A stretch of 64,000 nt of DNA from Flavobacteriaceae bacterium NBU2973 (lineage in GTDB: Bacteria; Bacteroidota; Bacteroidia; Flavobacteriales; Flavobacteriaceae), in contig JAOEIQ010000010.1 of NCBI GenBank assembly GCA_026162565.1, forward strand, positions 62,001 to 126,000, in the 5' to 3' direction. The translations under genes and the position numbers were made by a program. Positions 51,282-60,482 of the stretch are shown here, in pieces (positions within the stretch are counted from its first letter, which is position 1; each line of letters starts with the position of its first letter). The notes beneath the pieces were generated by a model. The model saw only the letters and a list, made by a program, of their open reading frames with translations, did no database searches and had not been told where the DNA came from.

Positions 51282-51668
51282 TTACTTTAAGCTAATCGTA
51301 CAACTATTAGAAGTGCCAAACCATTTTACACGATTTTTAGATGCTGTTTTATAAATGTAATCTCTGATAAGTCTTGGTATAAATGCTAATAAAGCAGCAA
51401 CGCGTTGCCATTTAGGTATTTTTGATACAATTTTTAAAAACCCATCAGAATGCGTTTTTAAACCTTCTTCATCTATTAAAATTACAGTATCTAATTGTTG
51501 TGTAGGAAAACCATGTTTTTTTAATATCTCTTGACCATAAGGTGATTGAAATGGTACAAAACTGAATAAATCTTCTGGAGCAAATTTTAATAACCAACCA
51601 ACAACACCATTACATAGGTTGCATTCTCCATCAAAAATTATAATGTCTTTAGTTGATTGTGTGCGCAT
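51282..51668 (-). CDS. DCC1-like thiol-disulfide oxidoreductase family protein
   Basis: A 128-residue protein of the DUF393 / DCC family. The N-terminal motif DGECNLCNGVVGW contains the CxxC of these thioredoxin-like proteins; the RDYIYKTASKNRVKWFG stretch is conserved. It is possibly a disulfide-handling protein, but the reaction is unproven. The start ATG at 51668 lies inside the 3' arm of a hairpin (51667-51715). Confidence 0.85.
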   Translation of the reverse strand: MRTQSTKDIIIFDGECNLCNGVVGWLLKFAPEDLFSFVPFQSPYGQEILKKHGFPTQQLDTVILIDEEGLKTHSDGFLKIVSKIPKWQRVAALLAFIPRLIRDYIYKTASKNRVKWFGTSNSCTISLK

Positions 51669-51715
51669 GATTTTCAGTTTTTATGACTATGTAGTCGTAA
51701 CTTTTAGAAAATCAT
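51667..51715 (-). promoter_or_regulatory. Hairpin overlapping the start codon of the DCC1 gene
   Basis: Plus-strand ATGATTTTC (51667-51675) pairs with GAAAATCAT (51707-51715). In the leftward mRNA the DCC1 start codon is in this stem, and the loop includes a second small GACT-ACAT-AGTC hairpin. Since these bacteria use unstructured AT-rich leaders in place of Shine-Dalgarno sites, the stem could limit initiation. Confidence 0.45.
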
Positions 51716-51733
51716 TTCATTACTAATTATATT

Positions 51734-52207
51734 TTAGCGATGATGGTAAGGCTCGTTTCTTAAAATAGTGAATCCTCTGTAGAGTTGTTCAACAAAGAAT
51801 AAACGAATCATTTGGTGAGAAAACGTCATTTTGGATAATGATAATTTGCCTTGAGCTTTGTTATAAACATCTTGAGAAAAACCGTAAGGACCACCAACTA
51901 CAAATACGAGTTGCTTAATCCCAGAATTCATATGTTTTTGTAAATAATTTGAAAAAGCTACAGAATCATATTGTTTGCCGTTTTCATCCAGTAAAATTAA
52001 AACATCCAATGGGTTAAGTTTTTTTAAAATGAGCTCGCCTTCTTTCTGTTTTTGTTGTATTTCGTTTAGACTTTTAGTGTTTTTTAAATCAGGAATTATG
52101 TCTAACTCAAAATTAATATAATGGCTTAAACGTTTCGTGTAATCATTTATAAGCATTTGTAATTGCTTATTATCTGTTTTGCCGATTGTTAGGAGTTTGA
52201 TTGTCAT
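51734..52207 (-). CDS. rlmH: 23S rRNA (pseudouridine-1915-N3)-methyltransferase RlmH
   Basis: A 157-residue SPOUT-class enzyme. Hallmarks are MTIKLLTIGKTDNKQLQML, LDENGKQYDSVAFSNYLQ, LVFVVGGPYGFSQDVYNKA with the SAM-binding glycines, and LSLSKMTFSHQMIRLFFVEQ (first 20 residues of it shown) followed by YRGFTILRNEPYHH. It methylates pseudouridine 1915 in helix 69 of 23S rRNA on 70S ribosomes. It forms a leftward pair with the DoxX gene (5-bp gap upstream). Confidence 0.95.
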   Translation of the reverse strand: MTIKLLTIGKTDNKQLQMLINDYTKRLSHYINFELDIIPDLKNTKSLNEIQQKQKEGELILKKLNPLDVLILLDENGKQYDSVAFSNYLQKHMNSGIKQLVFVVGGPYGFSQDVYNKAQGKLSLSKMTFSHQMIRLFFVEQLYRGFTILRNEPYHHR

Positions 52208-52212
52208 TTATA

Positions 52213-52656
52213 CTATGATTTTTCAAAGATAATAGAAACTAATCTTTTAGCTTTATCTAAATCCCAAAAGAGTAAATATAAGTTTGCTAAAACCATAAGT
52301 CCTACCACATATGGTGTTCCGGTAAACTGCATAGCTGTAACAATAATAAAGATATTTATGATAATAGGTAAGTATATTAAAACACCAAGAAATGAAGTTC
52401 GAGGTATTAGTAGTAATAGTCCAGCTGTAAGTTGCATAAGACCTAGAAAGTTCCAGTATGCTCCTGTTCTATATAAAGCTTCAAAAAAGAAACCAATAGG
52501 ATCGTCAATTCCTATTAAAGTGAATCGTTGTCCTAAAAGTTTTTTTAGACCAGAAGGTAAAAAACCTAAAAACAATAAAATTCTTGTAAACCAAGTAAAT
52601 AAAATAATTATTTTTTTCTGCTTTATTGAAGTTTGAAACGAGGAAATTGATGCCAA
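52213..52656 (-). CDS. DoxX family membrane protein
   Basis: A 147-residue membrane protein with four helices; [20 protein letters not shown] and [20 protein letters not shown] are like the DoxX family. The start is uncertain: the ORF has no ATG, and TTG at 52656, nine bases after an in-frame TAA, is the only plausible start codon ([10 protein letters not shown]). It precedes rlmH by five bases and is probably co-transcribed. Confidence 0.8.
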   Translation of the reverse strand: MASISSFQTSIKQKKIIILFTWFTRILLFLGFLPSGLKKLLGQRFTLIGIDDPIGFFFEALYRTGAYWNFLGLMQLTAGLLLLIPRTSFLGVLIYLPIIINIFIIVTAMQFTGTPYVVGLMVLANLYLLFWDLDKAKRLVSIIFEKS

Positions 52657-52756
52657 GATTGTTTAGTTTATTAATAGACGATTCAAAATGAATCTTGTAA
52701 CAATAGTATTCATAAAATCAAAAATCAATTGCTATTTTTACATAAATTATATTGTC

Positions 52757-53614
52757 ATGATTTTTAAAGAACAATTCCAAAACGAAATAGATTTAATAAT
52801 TGCTAATGCTATAAGAGAAGATGTTGGAGATGGTGATCATAGCTCTTTAGCTTGTATTCCAGATACTGCTCAAGGTAAAGCTAAACTTTTGGTAAAAGAC
52901 CAAGGTATAATTGCTGGTGTTGAATTTGCTAAACAAGTGTTTGCTTATGTAGATAACGATATGACTGTTGAGGTACTTATAGAAGACGGTAGTCCTGTAA
53001 AATATGGCGATATTGTATTTTATGTAGAAGGCGCTTCACAATCCATACTAAAAGCGGAACGCTTAGTTTTAAATGCTATGCAACGCATGAGTGCCATTGC
53101 TACCAAAACCAAAAAGTTTATGGATTTATTGGAAGGTACAGGAACTAAAATTTTAGACACTCGAAAAACAACTCCAGGTATTAGAGCATTAGAAAAATGG
53201 GCTGTTAAAATTGGAGGAGGAGAGAACCATCGATTTGCTTTATACGATATGATTATGTTAAAGGATAATCATATCGATTTTGCTGGCGGATTAACAAAAG
53301 CTATAAACAAGACAAAAGCGTATTTAAAAGAAACAAATCGTGATTTAAAAATCATTGTAGAGGCTCGTGATTTAGACGAAATAAAAGAAATTCTTGAGAG
53401 CGATGGTGTCTACAGAATTTTGATAGATAATTTTAATTATGAAGATACTCGTAAAGCTGTTAAACTAATTGGCGATACATGTTTAACCGAGAGCTCTGGA
53501 GGGATTAATGAGAATACGGTTAGAGACTATGCTTTATGTGGTGTAGATTATATTTCTTCAGGAGCACTTACACATTCTGTTTATAATTTAGATTTGAGTT
53601 TAAAAGCTGTATAA
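52757..53614 (+). CDS. nadC: Carboxylating nicotinate-nucleotide diphosphorylase (quinolinate phosphoribosyltransferase)
   Basis: A 285-residue enzyme of de novo NAD synthesis that converts quinolinate and PRPP to nicotinate mononucleotide. Motifs: DGDHSSLACIPD, LNAMQRMSAIATKTKKF, DTRKTTPGIRALEKWAVKIG (20 residues), GGGENHRFALYDMIMLKDNH and TESSGGINENTVRDYA. I take ATG 52757; the 23-codon upstream extension has no family match. It is the first of a rightward group: nadC, yihY-like, DUF2147. Confidence 0.95.
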   Translation: MIFKEQFQNEIDLIIANAIREDVGDGDHSSLACIPDTAQGKAKLLVKDQGIIAGVEFAKQVFAYVDNDMTVEVLIEDGSPVKYGDIVFYVEGASQSILKAERLVLNAMQRMSAIATKTKKFMDLLEGTGTKILDTRKTTPGIRALEKWAVKIGGGENHRFALYDMIMLKDNHIDFAGGLTKAINKTKAYLKETNRDLKIIVEARDLDEIKEILESDGVYRILIDNFNYEDTRKAVKLIGDTCLTESSGGINENTVRDYALCGVDYISSGALTHSVYNLDLSLKAV

Positions 53615-53615
53615 T

Positions 53616-54551
53616 ATGTCTAAAGCAGTAGAGGAAAAGCTTGAGAAAATACCAATAATCTGTTTGATAGTTGCCTTTTTTAAAAAAATCAAGCTCCCAG
53701 GTTTTGAGGGTTTATCTATCTACGACTTGTTGGAATTATATATTACTGGAATTATTAAAGGTGCCTTAACTACCAGAGCAAGTGCTATTGCGTATAGTTT
53801 TTTTATGGCTTTGTTTCCTTTTTTATTGTTTATCATCATAATAATTCCGCATATTCCCGTAGAAGGATTTCAAGAAGAGTTTCTAGCTTTTTTAGATTCT
53901 ATTTTGCCGCCTAAAACATCTGATTTTTTCTCTGAAAATATTTTTGAAAATATTAGAGGAGGAGGACTCATTTCCTCTGTTTTCTTATTGTCAATAATTT
54001 TAATGACCAATGGTGTTAACGCTGTTTTTACCGGTTTCGAAAACTCGTATCATGAGCAGATTACTCGCAATGTGGTAAGGCAATATTTATACGCTTTGGG
54101 TGTCGCTTTAATTTTAGCTTTTCTATTAATTTTTACAGTGGTTATTTTAGGTTATTTTAATATTTATATCGTTGAAAGCCTTATAGATGTAGCAGAAAAA
54201 TTTGAATATATTGAAGATGTTAAAAGCGATTTTTGGTATGTATTTTCTCAATATTTGTTTTTTGTAATCATGGTGTATATCGCCACAGCTACATTATATT
54301 ATTTTGGTACTAAAGAAGGTAAGCAATCTAAATTCTTTTCTGTTGGTGCATTATTAACGACTTTATTAATAATGCTAACGTCTTTTCTGTTTGGTATTTA
54401 TATTGATAACTTTTCGCAGTACAATGAATTATATGGTTCTATAGGAGCGTTGCTGATACTCATGTTTTATTTATGGCTTAATGCTAATATTTTATTACTA
54501 GGTTACGAACTAAATGCGTCATTAAACCGTTTAAAGAAGAAGACAATATAA
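53616..54551 (+). CDS. YihY/BrkB family membrane protein
   Basis: A 311-residue inner-membrane protein with about six helices: TTRASAIAYSFFMALFPFLL, a long periplasmic region with LPPKTSDFFSENIFENI, then RQYLYALGVALILAFLLIFT and GSIGALLILMFYLWLNANIL. It was formerly annotated as ribonuclease BN; the role of the family is not settled. It follows nadC with one base between stop and ATG. Confidence 0.9.
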   Translation: MSKAVEEKLEKIPIICLIVAFFKKIKLPGFEGLSIYDLLELYITGIIKGALTTRASAIAYSFFMALFPFLLFIIIIIPHIPVEGFQEEFLAFLDSILPPKTSDFFSENIFENIRGGGLISSVFLLSIILMTNGVNAVFTGFENSYHEQITRNVVRQYLYALGVALILAFLLIFTVVILGYFNIYIVESLIDVAEKFEYIEDVKSDFWYVFSQYLFFVIMVYIATATLYYFGTKEGKQSKFFSVGALLTTLLIMLTSFLFGIYIDNFSQYNELYGSIGALLILMFYLWLNANILLLGYELNASLNRLKKKTI

Positions 54552-54553
54552 TA

Positions 54554-54979
54554 ATGAAGAAGATTGTATTAATAGCAGCTACTTTTTTAGTAACATTTTC
54601 TGTGTTTAGTCAAACCATATTTGGCAAGTGGACAACAGTTGATGAACAAACTGGTGAAGAGAAATCGATTGTGGAGATTTATGAACGGGATGGTAAAGTG
54701 TTTGGTAAAATAGTAGAAATATTGAATTCAAGACATAAAGATGCTTTGTGCGAAAAATGTGAAGGCGATGAAAAAAATACACCTGTTTTAGGTTTAGTAT
54801 TGATGAAGAATATGGAAAAGCAAGGCAAGTATTATAAAAATGGAACCATCTTTCATCCAGAACGTGGTAAAAAGTATAAGTGCAGGATAACACTAGATGA
54901 TGAAAATCCTGATTTACTCCAAGTACGAGGTTATGTCGCTTTTGTATATGCAACGCAGTATTGGAAACGCGTAAAATAA
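54554..54979 (+). CDS. DUF2147 domain-containing exported protein
   Basis: A 141-residue protein with a signal peptide (ends VFSQ) and a lipocalin-like DUF2147 domain: GKWTTVDEQTGEEKSIVEIY, VFGKIVEILNSRHKD, LVLMKNMEKQGKYYKNGTIF, and LLQVRGYVAFVYATQYWKRV. Such proteins bind small ligands or protect the envelope, but no function is known for this copy. It ends the nadC operon, and a terminator follows. Confidence 0.88.
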   Translation: MKKIVLIAATFLVTFSVFSQTIFGKWTTVDEQTGEEKSIVEIYERDGKVFGKIVEILNSRHKDALCEKCEGDEKNTPVLGLVLMKNMEKQGKYYKNGTIFHPERGKKYKCRITLDDENPDLLQVRGYVAFVYATQYWKRVK

Positions 54980-54994
54980 ACTTATAAATGTTAA

Positions 54995-55024
54995 TAAACC
55001 ACCAATTTTTAGGGTGGTTTTTTT
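54995..55024 (+). terminator. Intrinsic terminator of the nadC-yihY-DUF2147 operon
   Basis: AAACCACC (54996-55003) and GGTGGTTT (55013-55020) with a 9-nt loop and seven Ts at 55018-55024, just before the priA start. Confidence 0.85.
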
Positions 55025-55049
55025 ATGTAAAGAACTTACCTTTGATGCA

Positions 55050-57500
55050 ATGAGTTACTTTCTAGATGTTATTCTTCCCATACCAATTCAACGATTATTC
55101 ACTTACAGAATATCTAAAGCTGAAGCTAATTTTTTAAAACCCGGAATGCGCGTTGCTGTTCCATTTGGAAAGTCTAAAATATATACAGCTTTAGCGCATA
55201 ATATTCATTCTATTTGCCCCGAGGCTTATGAAGCTAAAGAGATTCATCAAATTTTAGATGAAATTCCTATAGTAACTCAAAAGCAAATAGAATTATGGCA
55301 TTGGATTGCAGATTATTATATGTGCACATTAGGAGAAGTAATGAGAGCTGCTCTACCAAGTGCTTATTTACTAGAGAGTGAAACCCTTGTATCTAAAAGT
55401 GACCTTCAGATTGATGACTTACAGCTAAAAGACGATGAATTTTTAATATACGAAGCTCTAATGCATCAATCGTCATTAAGAATTCAAGAGATAGCTAATA
55501 TAATCGATAAGAAAAATGCCTTACCAGTTATTAATCGTTTATTAGACAAACAAGCAGTTGTTTTACATGAAGAAATCTATGAAAAATACAAACCTAAATT
55601 AGTTCGATATGTAAAACTGCATGAGCAATATACTTCAGAAAACGCTCTTGAAGGTTTATTAACCCAACTAAAAAGAGCTCCAAAACAAAGTCAGATTATT
55701 TTGTCTTTATTCTCACTATCTGCTAAAACCCAAAAGCCGATTCGGGTAAACGATTTAATTTCTGAAAGTCAATCAACTTCAACACAAATAAAACTGTTAA
55801 TTGACAAGCAAATTCTAGAGGAGTACTACATTCAAACAGACCGTTTAGATTTTTCAAATTCAGAAAATAGAGCATCAAAACAGCTTAATGATTACCAAGA
55901 AAATGCTTTAAATGAGATTAAAAAATCATTTAAAAATCAAAGTGTTACACTTTTTAATGGTGTAACATCTTCAGGAAAAACAGAAGTGTATGTTAAGTTG
56001 ATTGAAGATGTGATTTCTAAAGGTAATCAGGTTTTATATCTAGTTCCAGAAATCGCGTTAACTACTCAATTAGTAACACGACTACAAGCTTATTTTGGTA
56101 ATAAAATTGCGGTTTTTCATTCACGTTATTCTTTAAACGAACGCGTCGAGGTATGGAATAACCTATTAAAAGATTCTAGTAAAATACAAGTTGTTTTAGG
56201 AGCGCGATCATCGGTTTTTTTACCGTTTAAAAAGTTAGGCCTTATTGTAGTTGACGAAGAGCATGAGCAGTCCTACAAACAATTTGATCCTGCACCTCGT
56301 TATCATGCTAGAGATACAGCGATTGTTTTGGCAAATATGTTTCATGCAAAAGTTATTTTGGGTTCTGCTACACCAAGTTTAGAAAGTATGTTCAATGCTA
56401 AACAAAGAAAATATGGTTTGGTGGAAATGACTCAACGCTACAATAATGTACTAATGCCTGAAATCGAATTAGTAGATATTAAAGATAAACTTAAGCGCAA
56501 ACGTATGACTGGTCATTTTAGCGATAGACTAATTGATGAAATGACAGAAGCTTTGAGTGAAGGTCAGCAAGTTATTTTATTTCAAAATAGGAGAGGTTAT
56601 TCTCCCATTGTTGAATGTAATACCTGCGGTAATTCACCTCAATGCCCTAACTGTGATGTTAGTTTAACCTACCATCAATATAAAAATGAATTACGATGCC
56701 ATTATTGTGGCTATCATATGGCTATGTTAAAACAATGCCTGGCTTGTTCGAGTGTTGAATTAGATACTAAAGGTTTTGGAACCCAGCAAATAGAAATAGA
56801 GGTAAAAGAATTGTTTCCTGATCATAAAGTTTCCAGAATGGATTTAGATACCACGAGAGGTAAATATGGTTACGAAAAAATTATTACTGCTTTCGAGCAG
56901 CAAGAAGTAGATATATTAGTAGGAACTCAAATGCTCACTAAAGGTTTAGATTTTAGAAATGTGAAACTAGTTGGGATCATGAATGCAGATAATCTTTTAA
57001 ATTTTCCAGATTTTAGAGCTCATGAACGGAGTTATCAATTAATGACACAAGTTGCTGGTAGAGCTGGGCGAACAAAAAAAAGAGGTAAGGTTTTAATACA
57101 AACTTACAATCCACACCATAGAATATTAAAACAAGTTTCTACCAATAGTTACGAAACCATGTATAATGAGCAGCTAGATGATCGTTATAACTTTAACTAT
57201 CCACCGATTTTTAGACTTATAAAAATTACTTTAAAGCATAAAGATTATAATAGGGTAAACAAAGGAGCAGATTGGATGAGTCAATCTTTAAGACAATTAT
57301 TTGGGACTTCTGTTTTAGGTCCAGAATTTCCACCTATTTCTAGAATCCGAAATCAGTATCATAAAAATATCTTGATTAAGATTCCCCAAAAGCAATCGCT
57401 TAAAAAAACAAAAGAAGCTATTCTTAAAATTAAAAATAGCTTCTCAAGTGTTATAGACTTTAGATCGATTAAAATAATCGTAAACGTCGATAATTATTAA
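55050..57500 (+). CDS. priA: Primosomal protein N' (replication restart helicase)
   Basis: An 816-residue superfamily 2 helicase that reloads the replisome at stalled forks. Start at MSYFLDVILPIPIQRLFTYR; the N-terminal DNA-binding domain (YMCTLGEVMRAALPSAYLL), then Walker A NGVTSSGKTEVYVKL, DEEHEQSYKQFDPAPRYHAR (motif II), the eight cysteines of two zinc sites (CNTCGNSPQCPNC and CHYCGYHMAMLKQCLAC), GTQQIEIEVKELFPDHKVSR and VGTQMLTKGLDFRNVKLVG. Length is normal for Bacteroidetes PriA. Confidence 0.96.
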   Translation: MSYFLDVILPIPIQRLFTYRISKAEANFLKPGMRVAVPFGKSKIYTALAHNIHSICPEAYEAKEIHQILDEIPIVTQKQIELWHWIADYYMCTLGEVMRAALPSAYLLESETLVSKSDLQIDDLQLKDDEFLIYEALMHQSSLRIQEIANIIDKKNALPVINRLLDKQAVVLHEEIYEKYKPKLVRYVKLHEQYTSENALEGLLTQLKRAPKQSQIILSLFSLSAKTQKPIRVNDLISESQSTSTQIKLLIDKQILEEYYIQTDRLDFSNSENRASKQLNDYQENALNEIKKSFKNQSVTLFNGVTSSGKTEVYVKLIEDVISKGNQVLYLVPEIALTTQLVTRLQAYFGNKIAVFHSRYSLNERVEVWNNLLKDSSKIQVVLGARSSVFLPFKKLGLIVVDEEHEQSYKQFDPAPRYHARDTAIVLANMFHAKVILGSATPSLESMFNAKQRKYGLVEMTQRYNNVLMPEIELVDIKDKLKRKRMTGHFSDRLIDEMTEALSEGQQVILFQNRRGYSPIVECNTCGNSPQCPNCDVSLTYHQYKNELRCHYCGYHMAMLKQCLACSSVELDTKGFGTQQIEIEVKELFPDHKVSRMDLDTTRGKYGYEKIITAFEQQEVDILVGTQMLTKGLDFRNVKLVGIMNADNLLNFPDFRAHERSYQLMTQVAGRAGRTKKRGKVLIQTYNPHHRILKQVSTNSYETMYNEQLDDRYNFNYPPIFRLIKITLKHKDYNRVNKGADWMSQSLRQLFGTSVLGPEFPPISRIRNQYHKNILIKIPQKQSLKKTKEAILKIKNSFSSVIDFRSIKIIVNVDNY

Positions 57501-57518
57501 TATAAATCTAAAATTAGT

Positions 57519-58217
57519 TTATACGATATTATTTAAAGCATCAACTAATTGAGTCTTTTTGTTTCTACTCAAAGGAATTTCGTAAGTACCAACTTCAACA
57601 TTTTTACTGTTATACCTATCAATTTTATCAAGGTTAACAATGTATGATTTGTGGATTCTTAAAAATTTACCTTCAGGTAATTCTTTTTCAAAGGCTTTCA
57701 TTGTAGATAATACAATTAAGCTAGCGTCTTCTGTAACTAATTTAACATAGTCTCCTAGAGCCTCTATCCACTTAATATCTTTGATATATACTTTACGTTT
57801 TTTAAGATTACTCTTTACAAAAATATGTTCTCCATCAGCTTCATTAAAGTCCATGCGCAACTTATGCTGCTCAATTGCTTTATCTACTGCTTGATTAAAA
57901 CGTTCTCTTGTAATGGGTTTGTGTAAGTAATCTGTCGCGTCATAATTAAACGCTTTAAAAGCATACTCTGTTTTACCAGTAACAAAAATAATTTGGGGCT
58001 TGTTATTTAGTACGTCTAGTAGTTCAAAACCATTTAAAACAGGCATTTCAATATCTAGAAACACAAGATCTACCTTGTGCGTATTGAGACCATTTTTAGT
58101 TTCAAGGGCACTACTGTATTCTGCAATTAAATTTAGAGATTGATGGTTCTCGATTAATTTGACTATGGATAGCCTTTGAATCGCTGAATCATCAACAACA
58201 ACACAGTTTAAAGTCAT
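57519..58217 (-). CDS. LytTR family response regulator
   Basis: A 232-residue response regulator: receiver domain with the phosphoacceptor Asp in HKVDLVFLDIEMPVLNGFEL (about residue 55), the T in FVTGKTEYAFKAFNYDATDY, and the Lys in YLHKPITRERF. The C-terminal LytTR DNA-binding domain includes YIKDIKWIEALGDYVKLVTE and KFLRIHKSYIVNLDKIDRYN. The sensor kinase is not adjacent. It is convergent with priA (18-bp gap) and has 202 bp upstream before rpsF in the other direction. Confidence 0.93.
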   Translation of the reverse strand: MTLNCVVVDDSAIQRLSIVKLIENHQSLNLIAEYSSALETKNGLNTHKVDLVFLDIEMPVLNGFELLDVLNNKPQIIFVTGKTEYAFKAFNYDATDYLHKPITRERFNQAVDKAIEQHKLRMDFNEADGEHIFVKSNLKKRKVYIKDIKWIEALGDYVKLVTEDASLIVLSTMKAFEKELPEGKFLRIHKSYIVNLDKIDRYNSKNVEVGTYEIPLSRNKKTQLVDALNNIV

Positions 58218-58355
58218 AACATTTAATTCTTTTTAGGTTAAGATATCGACAATAGTACAAAAAAATCGGATAAAAAACAAAAAAACATCGACAAAGTGTG
58301 TTTTTTTATTTTCTTGGCATCTGATTAGTTACTATATAATTTAGGTTTAAATTTG

Positions 58356-58386
58356 TTGCTATAATAATAAATAATAGTTATTTTTG
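58356..58386 (+). promoter_or_regulatory. Promoter of the rpsF-rpsR-rplI operon
   Basis: TTG at 58356-58358, 20-bp gap, TATTTTTG at 58379-58386: full match to TTG-N19..23-TAnnTTTG. It lies 33 bp before the rpsF ATG, leaving a leader of about 25 nt. Best promoter in the window. Confidence 0.78.
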
Positions 58387-58419
58387 CACCCATTTTAAAA
58401 ACAATTTAAATATTTATTT

Positions 58420-58764
58420 ATGAATCATTACGAAACTGTTTTCATCTTGAATCCCGTTTTATCTGAAGATCAGATAAAGGAAACAGTAAAGAAGTACGAA
58501 GATTTTTTGACTTCTAGAGGTGCAAAGATGATAGCTAAAGAAGATTGGGGACTAAAAAAATTAGCGTACCCAATTCAAAACAAAAAAAGTGGTTTTTATC
58601 ACTTATTTGAATACCAAGTTGATGGTGAGGTTATCAATCCATTAGAAGTAGAGTTTAGACGTGACGAGCGTTTTATGCGTTACTTAACTGTTAAACTAGA
58701 CAAGCACGCTGTTGCTTGGGCAGAAAGAAGAAGAGTTAAACTTAAAGAAAAAGCAAAAGCGTAA
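58420..58764 (+). CDS. rpsF: 30S ribosomal protein S6
   Basis: A 114-residue S6 protein. [20 protein letters not shown] at the start, [20 protein letters not shown] and [19 protein letters not shown] show the conserved strand-helix fold; it binds S18 in the 30S platform. First gene of the rpsF-rpsR-rplI operon (2-bp gap to rpsR). Confidence 0.97.
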   Translation: MNHYETVFILNPVLSEDQIKETVKKYEDFLTSRGAKMIAKEDWGLKKLAYPIQNKKSGFYHLFEYQVDGEVINPLEVEFRRDERFMRYLTVKLDKHAVAWAERRRVKLKEKAKA

Positions 58765-58766
58765 TT

Positions 58767-59063
58767 ATGTCATCTATAGAACAACAAGCGAAATCGAAGA
58801 AAGATGGAGAAATTAGATATTTAACTCCATTAAATATTGACACAAGTAAAACGAAAAAATACTGTCGTTTTAAAAAGTCTGGAATTAAGTATGTAGATTA
58901 CAAAAATCCAGATTGGTTATTAGGTTTTGTTAACGAGCAAGGCAAAATTTTACCAAGACGTTTAACTGGTACCTCATTAAAATACCAAAGAAAAGTATCT
59001 GTTGCTGTAAAAAGAGCACGCCATTTAGCATTAATGCCATACGTAGCAGATTTATTAAAATAA
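58767..59063 (+). CDS. rpsR: 30S ribosomal protein S18
   Basis: A 98-residue S18. It has an N-terminal extension (residues 1-20) before the core [20 protein letters not shown], typical of Bacteroidetes, and ends [20 protein letters not shown] and [16 protein letters not shown]. It binds S6 and 16S rRNA helix 22/23. The next gene starts 13 bp later. Confidence 0.97.
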   Translation: MSSIEQQAKSKKDGEIRYLTPLNIDTSKTKKYCRFKKSGIKYVDYKNPDWLLGFVNEQGKILPRRLTGTSLKYQRKVSVAVKRARHLALMPYVADLLK

Positions 59064-59076
59064 TACTATTATAACT

Positions 59077-59529
59077 ATGGAACTTATATTAAAACAAGAC
59101 GTTGAAAATTTAGGATTTAAAGACGATATTGTAACAGTAAAGAGCGGTTATGGTAGAAATTTTTTAATTCCTCAAGGGCATGCTGTATTAGCAACAGCTT
59201 CTGCAAAAAAAGTATTAGCTGAAAACTTAAAGCAAAGAGCCTTTAAAGAAAAGAAAATTATTGATGATGCTAATGCTGTTGCAGAAGTATTAAAAACTTT
59301 AGACATTAAAATTGCTTCTAAAGTTGGTACAGGAGATAAATTATTTGGTTCTGTAAACAATATTAATGTTGCTGAAGCTTTAGAAAAAGAAGGACAATCT
59401 ATCGATAAAAAATTCATCAGTGTTGCTGGTGGATCTGTAAAGCGTTTAGGTAAGTATAATGCTACTGTACGTTTACACAGAGAAGTATCTGTAGATTTAC
59501 CATTTGAAGTTGTAGCCCAAGCTCAATAA
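59077..59529 (+). CDS. rplI: 50S ribosomal protein L9
   Basis: A 150-residue L9 with the N-terminal motif MELILKQDVENLGFKDDIVT, the linker helix KKVLAENLKQRAFKEKKIID, and the C-terminal domain (TGDKLFGSVNNINVAEALEK). It binds 23S rRNA near L1. Ends the operon; a terminator lies 22 bp downstream. Confidence 0.97.
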   Translation: MELILKQDVENLGFKDDIVTVKSGYGRNFLIPQGHAVLATASAKKVLAENLKQRAFKEKKIIDDANAVAEVLKTLDIKIASKVGTGDKLFGSVNNINVAEALEKEGQSIDKKFISVAGGSVKRLGKYNATVRLHREVSVDLPFEVVAQAQ

Positions 59530-59550
59530 TTTCAAATTTGATATAACTTA

Positions 59551-59583
59551 AAACCGTTTAGAATTTCTAAACGGTTTTTTTAT
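59551..59583 (+). terminator. Intrinsic terminator of the ribosomal protein operon
   Basis: AAACCGTTTAGA (59551-59562) and TCTAAACGGTTT (59566-59577), 3-nt loop, followed by Ts. The next gene begins 16 bp later. Confidence 0.9.
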
Positions 59584-59599
59584 TGATATTACATTTAAT

Positions 59600-60478
59600 A
59601 TGAGATATTATCTATTATTACTGTTATTGAGTACAATGCTTTCTTGTAAAAATGAGAAAGATACATCTGTTGCCATTTCAGATTCTGCTTTAATAGAATC
59701 GTTTAAATATTCTCTTCAAGATGCACCACTTATAAGTGTGCATCGAGGTGGAAAAGGAATTAAAAACTACCCAGAAAACTGTTTAGAGACACTAAAGTAT
59801 ATTAATAATAATATATATGGCATCTATGAAGTAGATGTTGCTCAAACAAAAGATGGTCAATTAGTTTTAATGCATGATAACTCATTAGAACGTACCACAA
59901 CAGGAACAGATAGGTTAACTAAATATACCTTTTCAGAATTACAAGAATTTAATTTAGTCGATGATTTTGGTAGCGAAACACCCTTTAAAATTCCTTTATT
60001 TAAAGAGGTGTTGAATTGGGCTACATCTAATAATACAGTATTAACAATCGATATCAAGAAAAGTGTTTCAGTAGAAAAAGTAATTGAGTTAATCCGTGAA
60101 ACTGAAGCAGAAGATAGTTCAATTATAATTACCTACAATGTTGATGCTGCTAAAAAGGTTTATCAATTGGCTCCTGATTTATTAGTATCTGTCTCTGCTA
60201 GAAATGAAGAAGAGTTTAATTGGTTACTAGAATCAGGAATACCCACAAAAAATATGTTAGCCTTCACTGGAACGCGTTTGTCTCCTAACCAATTATATGA
60301 AAACATTCATAAAAAAGGCATAAAAACAATTTTGGGAACTTTAGGAAATTTAGATAAACAAGCTCAAGCCAGAGGTAATAATTTATATAAAGACTGGGTT
60401 AACAGAGGAATTGATATTATTGCAACTGACAGACCTTTTGAGGTCGCTAAAGCATTACAATTAGAAAAAAACAACTAG
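59600..60478 (+). CDS. Glycerophosphodiester phosphodiesterase family lipoprotein
   Basis: A 292-residue lipoprotein (LLLLLSTMLSCKNEKD; cysteine at 16) with a GDPD-type TIM barrel. Active-site residues are seen in ISVHRGGKGIKNYPENCLET (His, Arg, Glu, Asn), IYEVDVAQTKDGQLVLMHDN (Glu, Asp, His), LTIDIKKSVS and, near the end, GIDIIATDRPFEVAKAL. It hydrolyses glycerophosphodiesters or related sugar-phosphate esters outside the inner membrane. It is followed after 4 bp by the DUF6495 gene. Confidence 0.92.
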   Translation: MRYYLLLLLLSTMLSCKNEKDTSVAISDSALIESFKYSLQDAPLISVHRGGKGIKNYPENCLETLKYINNNIYGIYEVDVAQTKDGQLVLMHDNSLERTTTGTDRLTKYTFSELQEFNLVDDFGSETPFKIPLFKEVLNWATSNNTVLTIDIKKSVSVEKVIELIRETEAEDSSIIITYNVDAAKKVYQLAPDLLVSVSARNEEEFNWLLESGIPTKNMLAFTGTRLSPNQLYENIHKKGIKTILGTLGNLDKQAQARGNNLYKDWVNRGIDIIATDRPFEVAKALQLEKNN

Positions 60479-60482
60479 TAAT

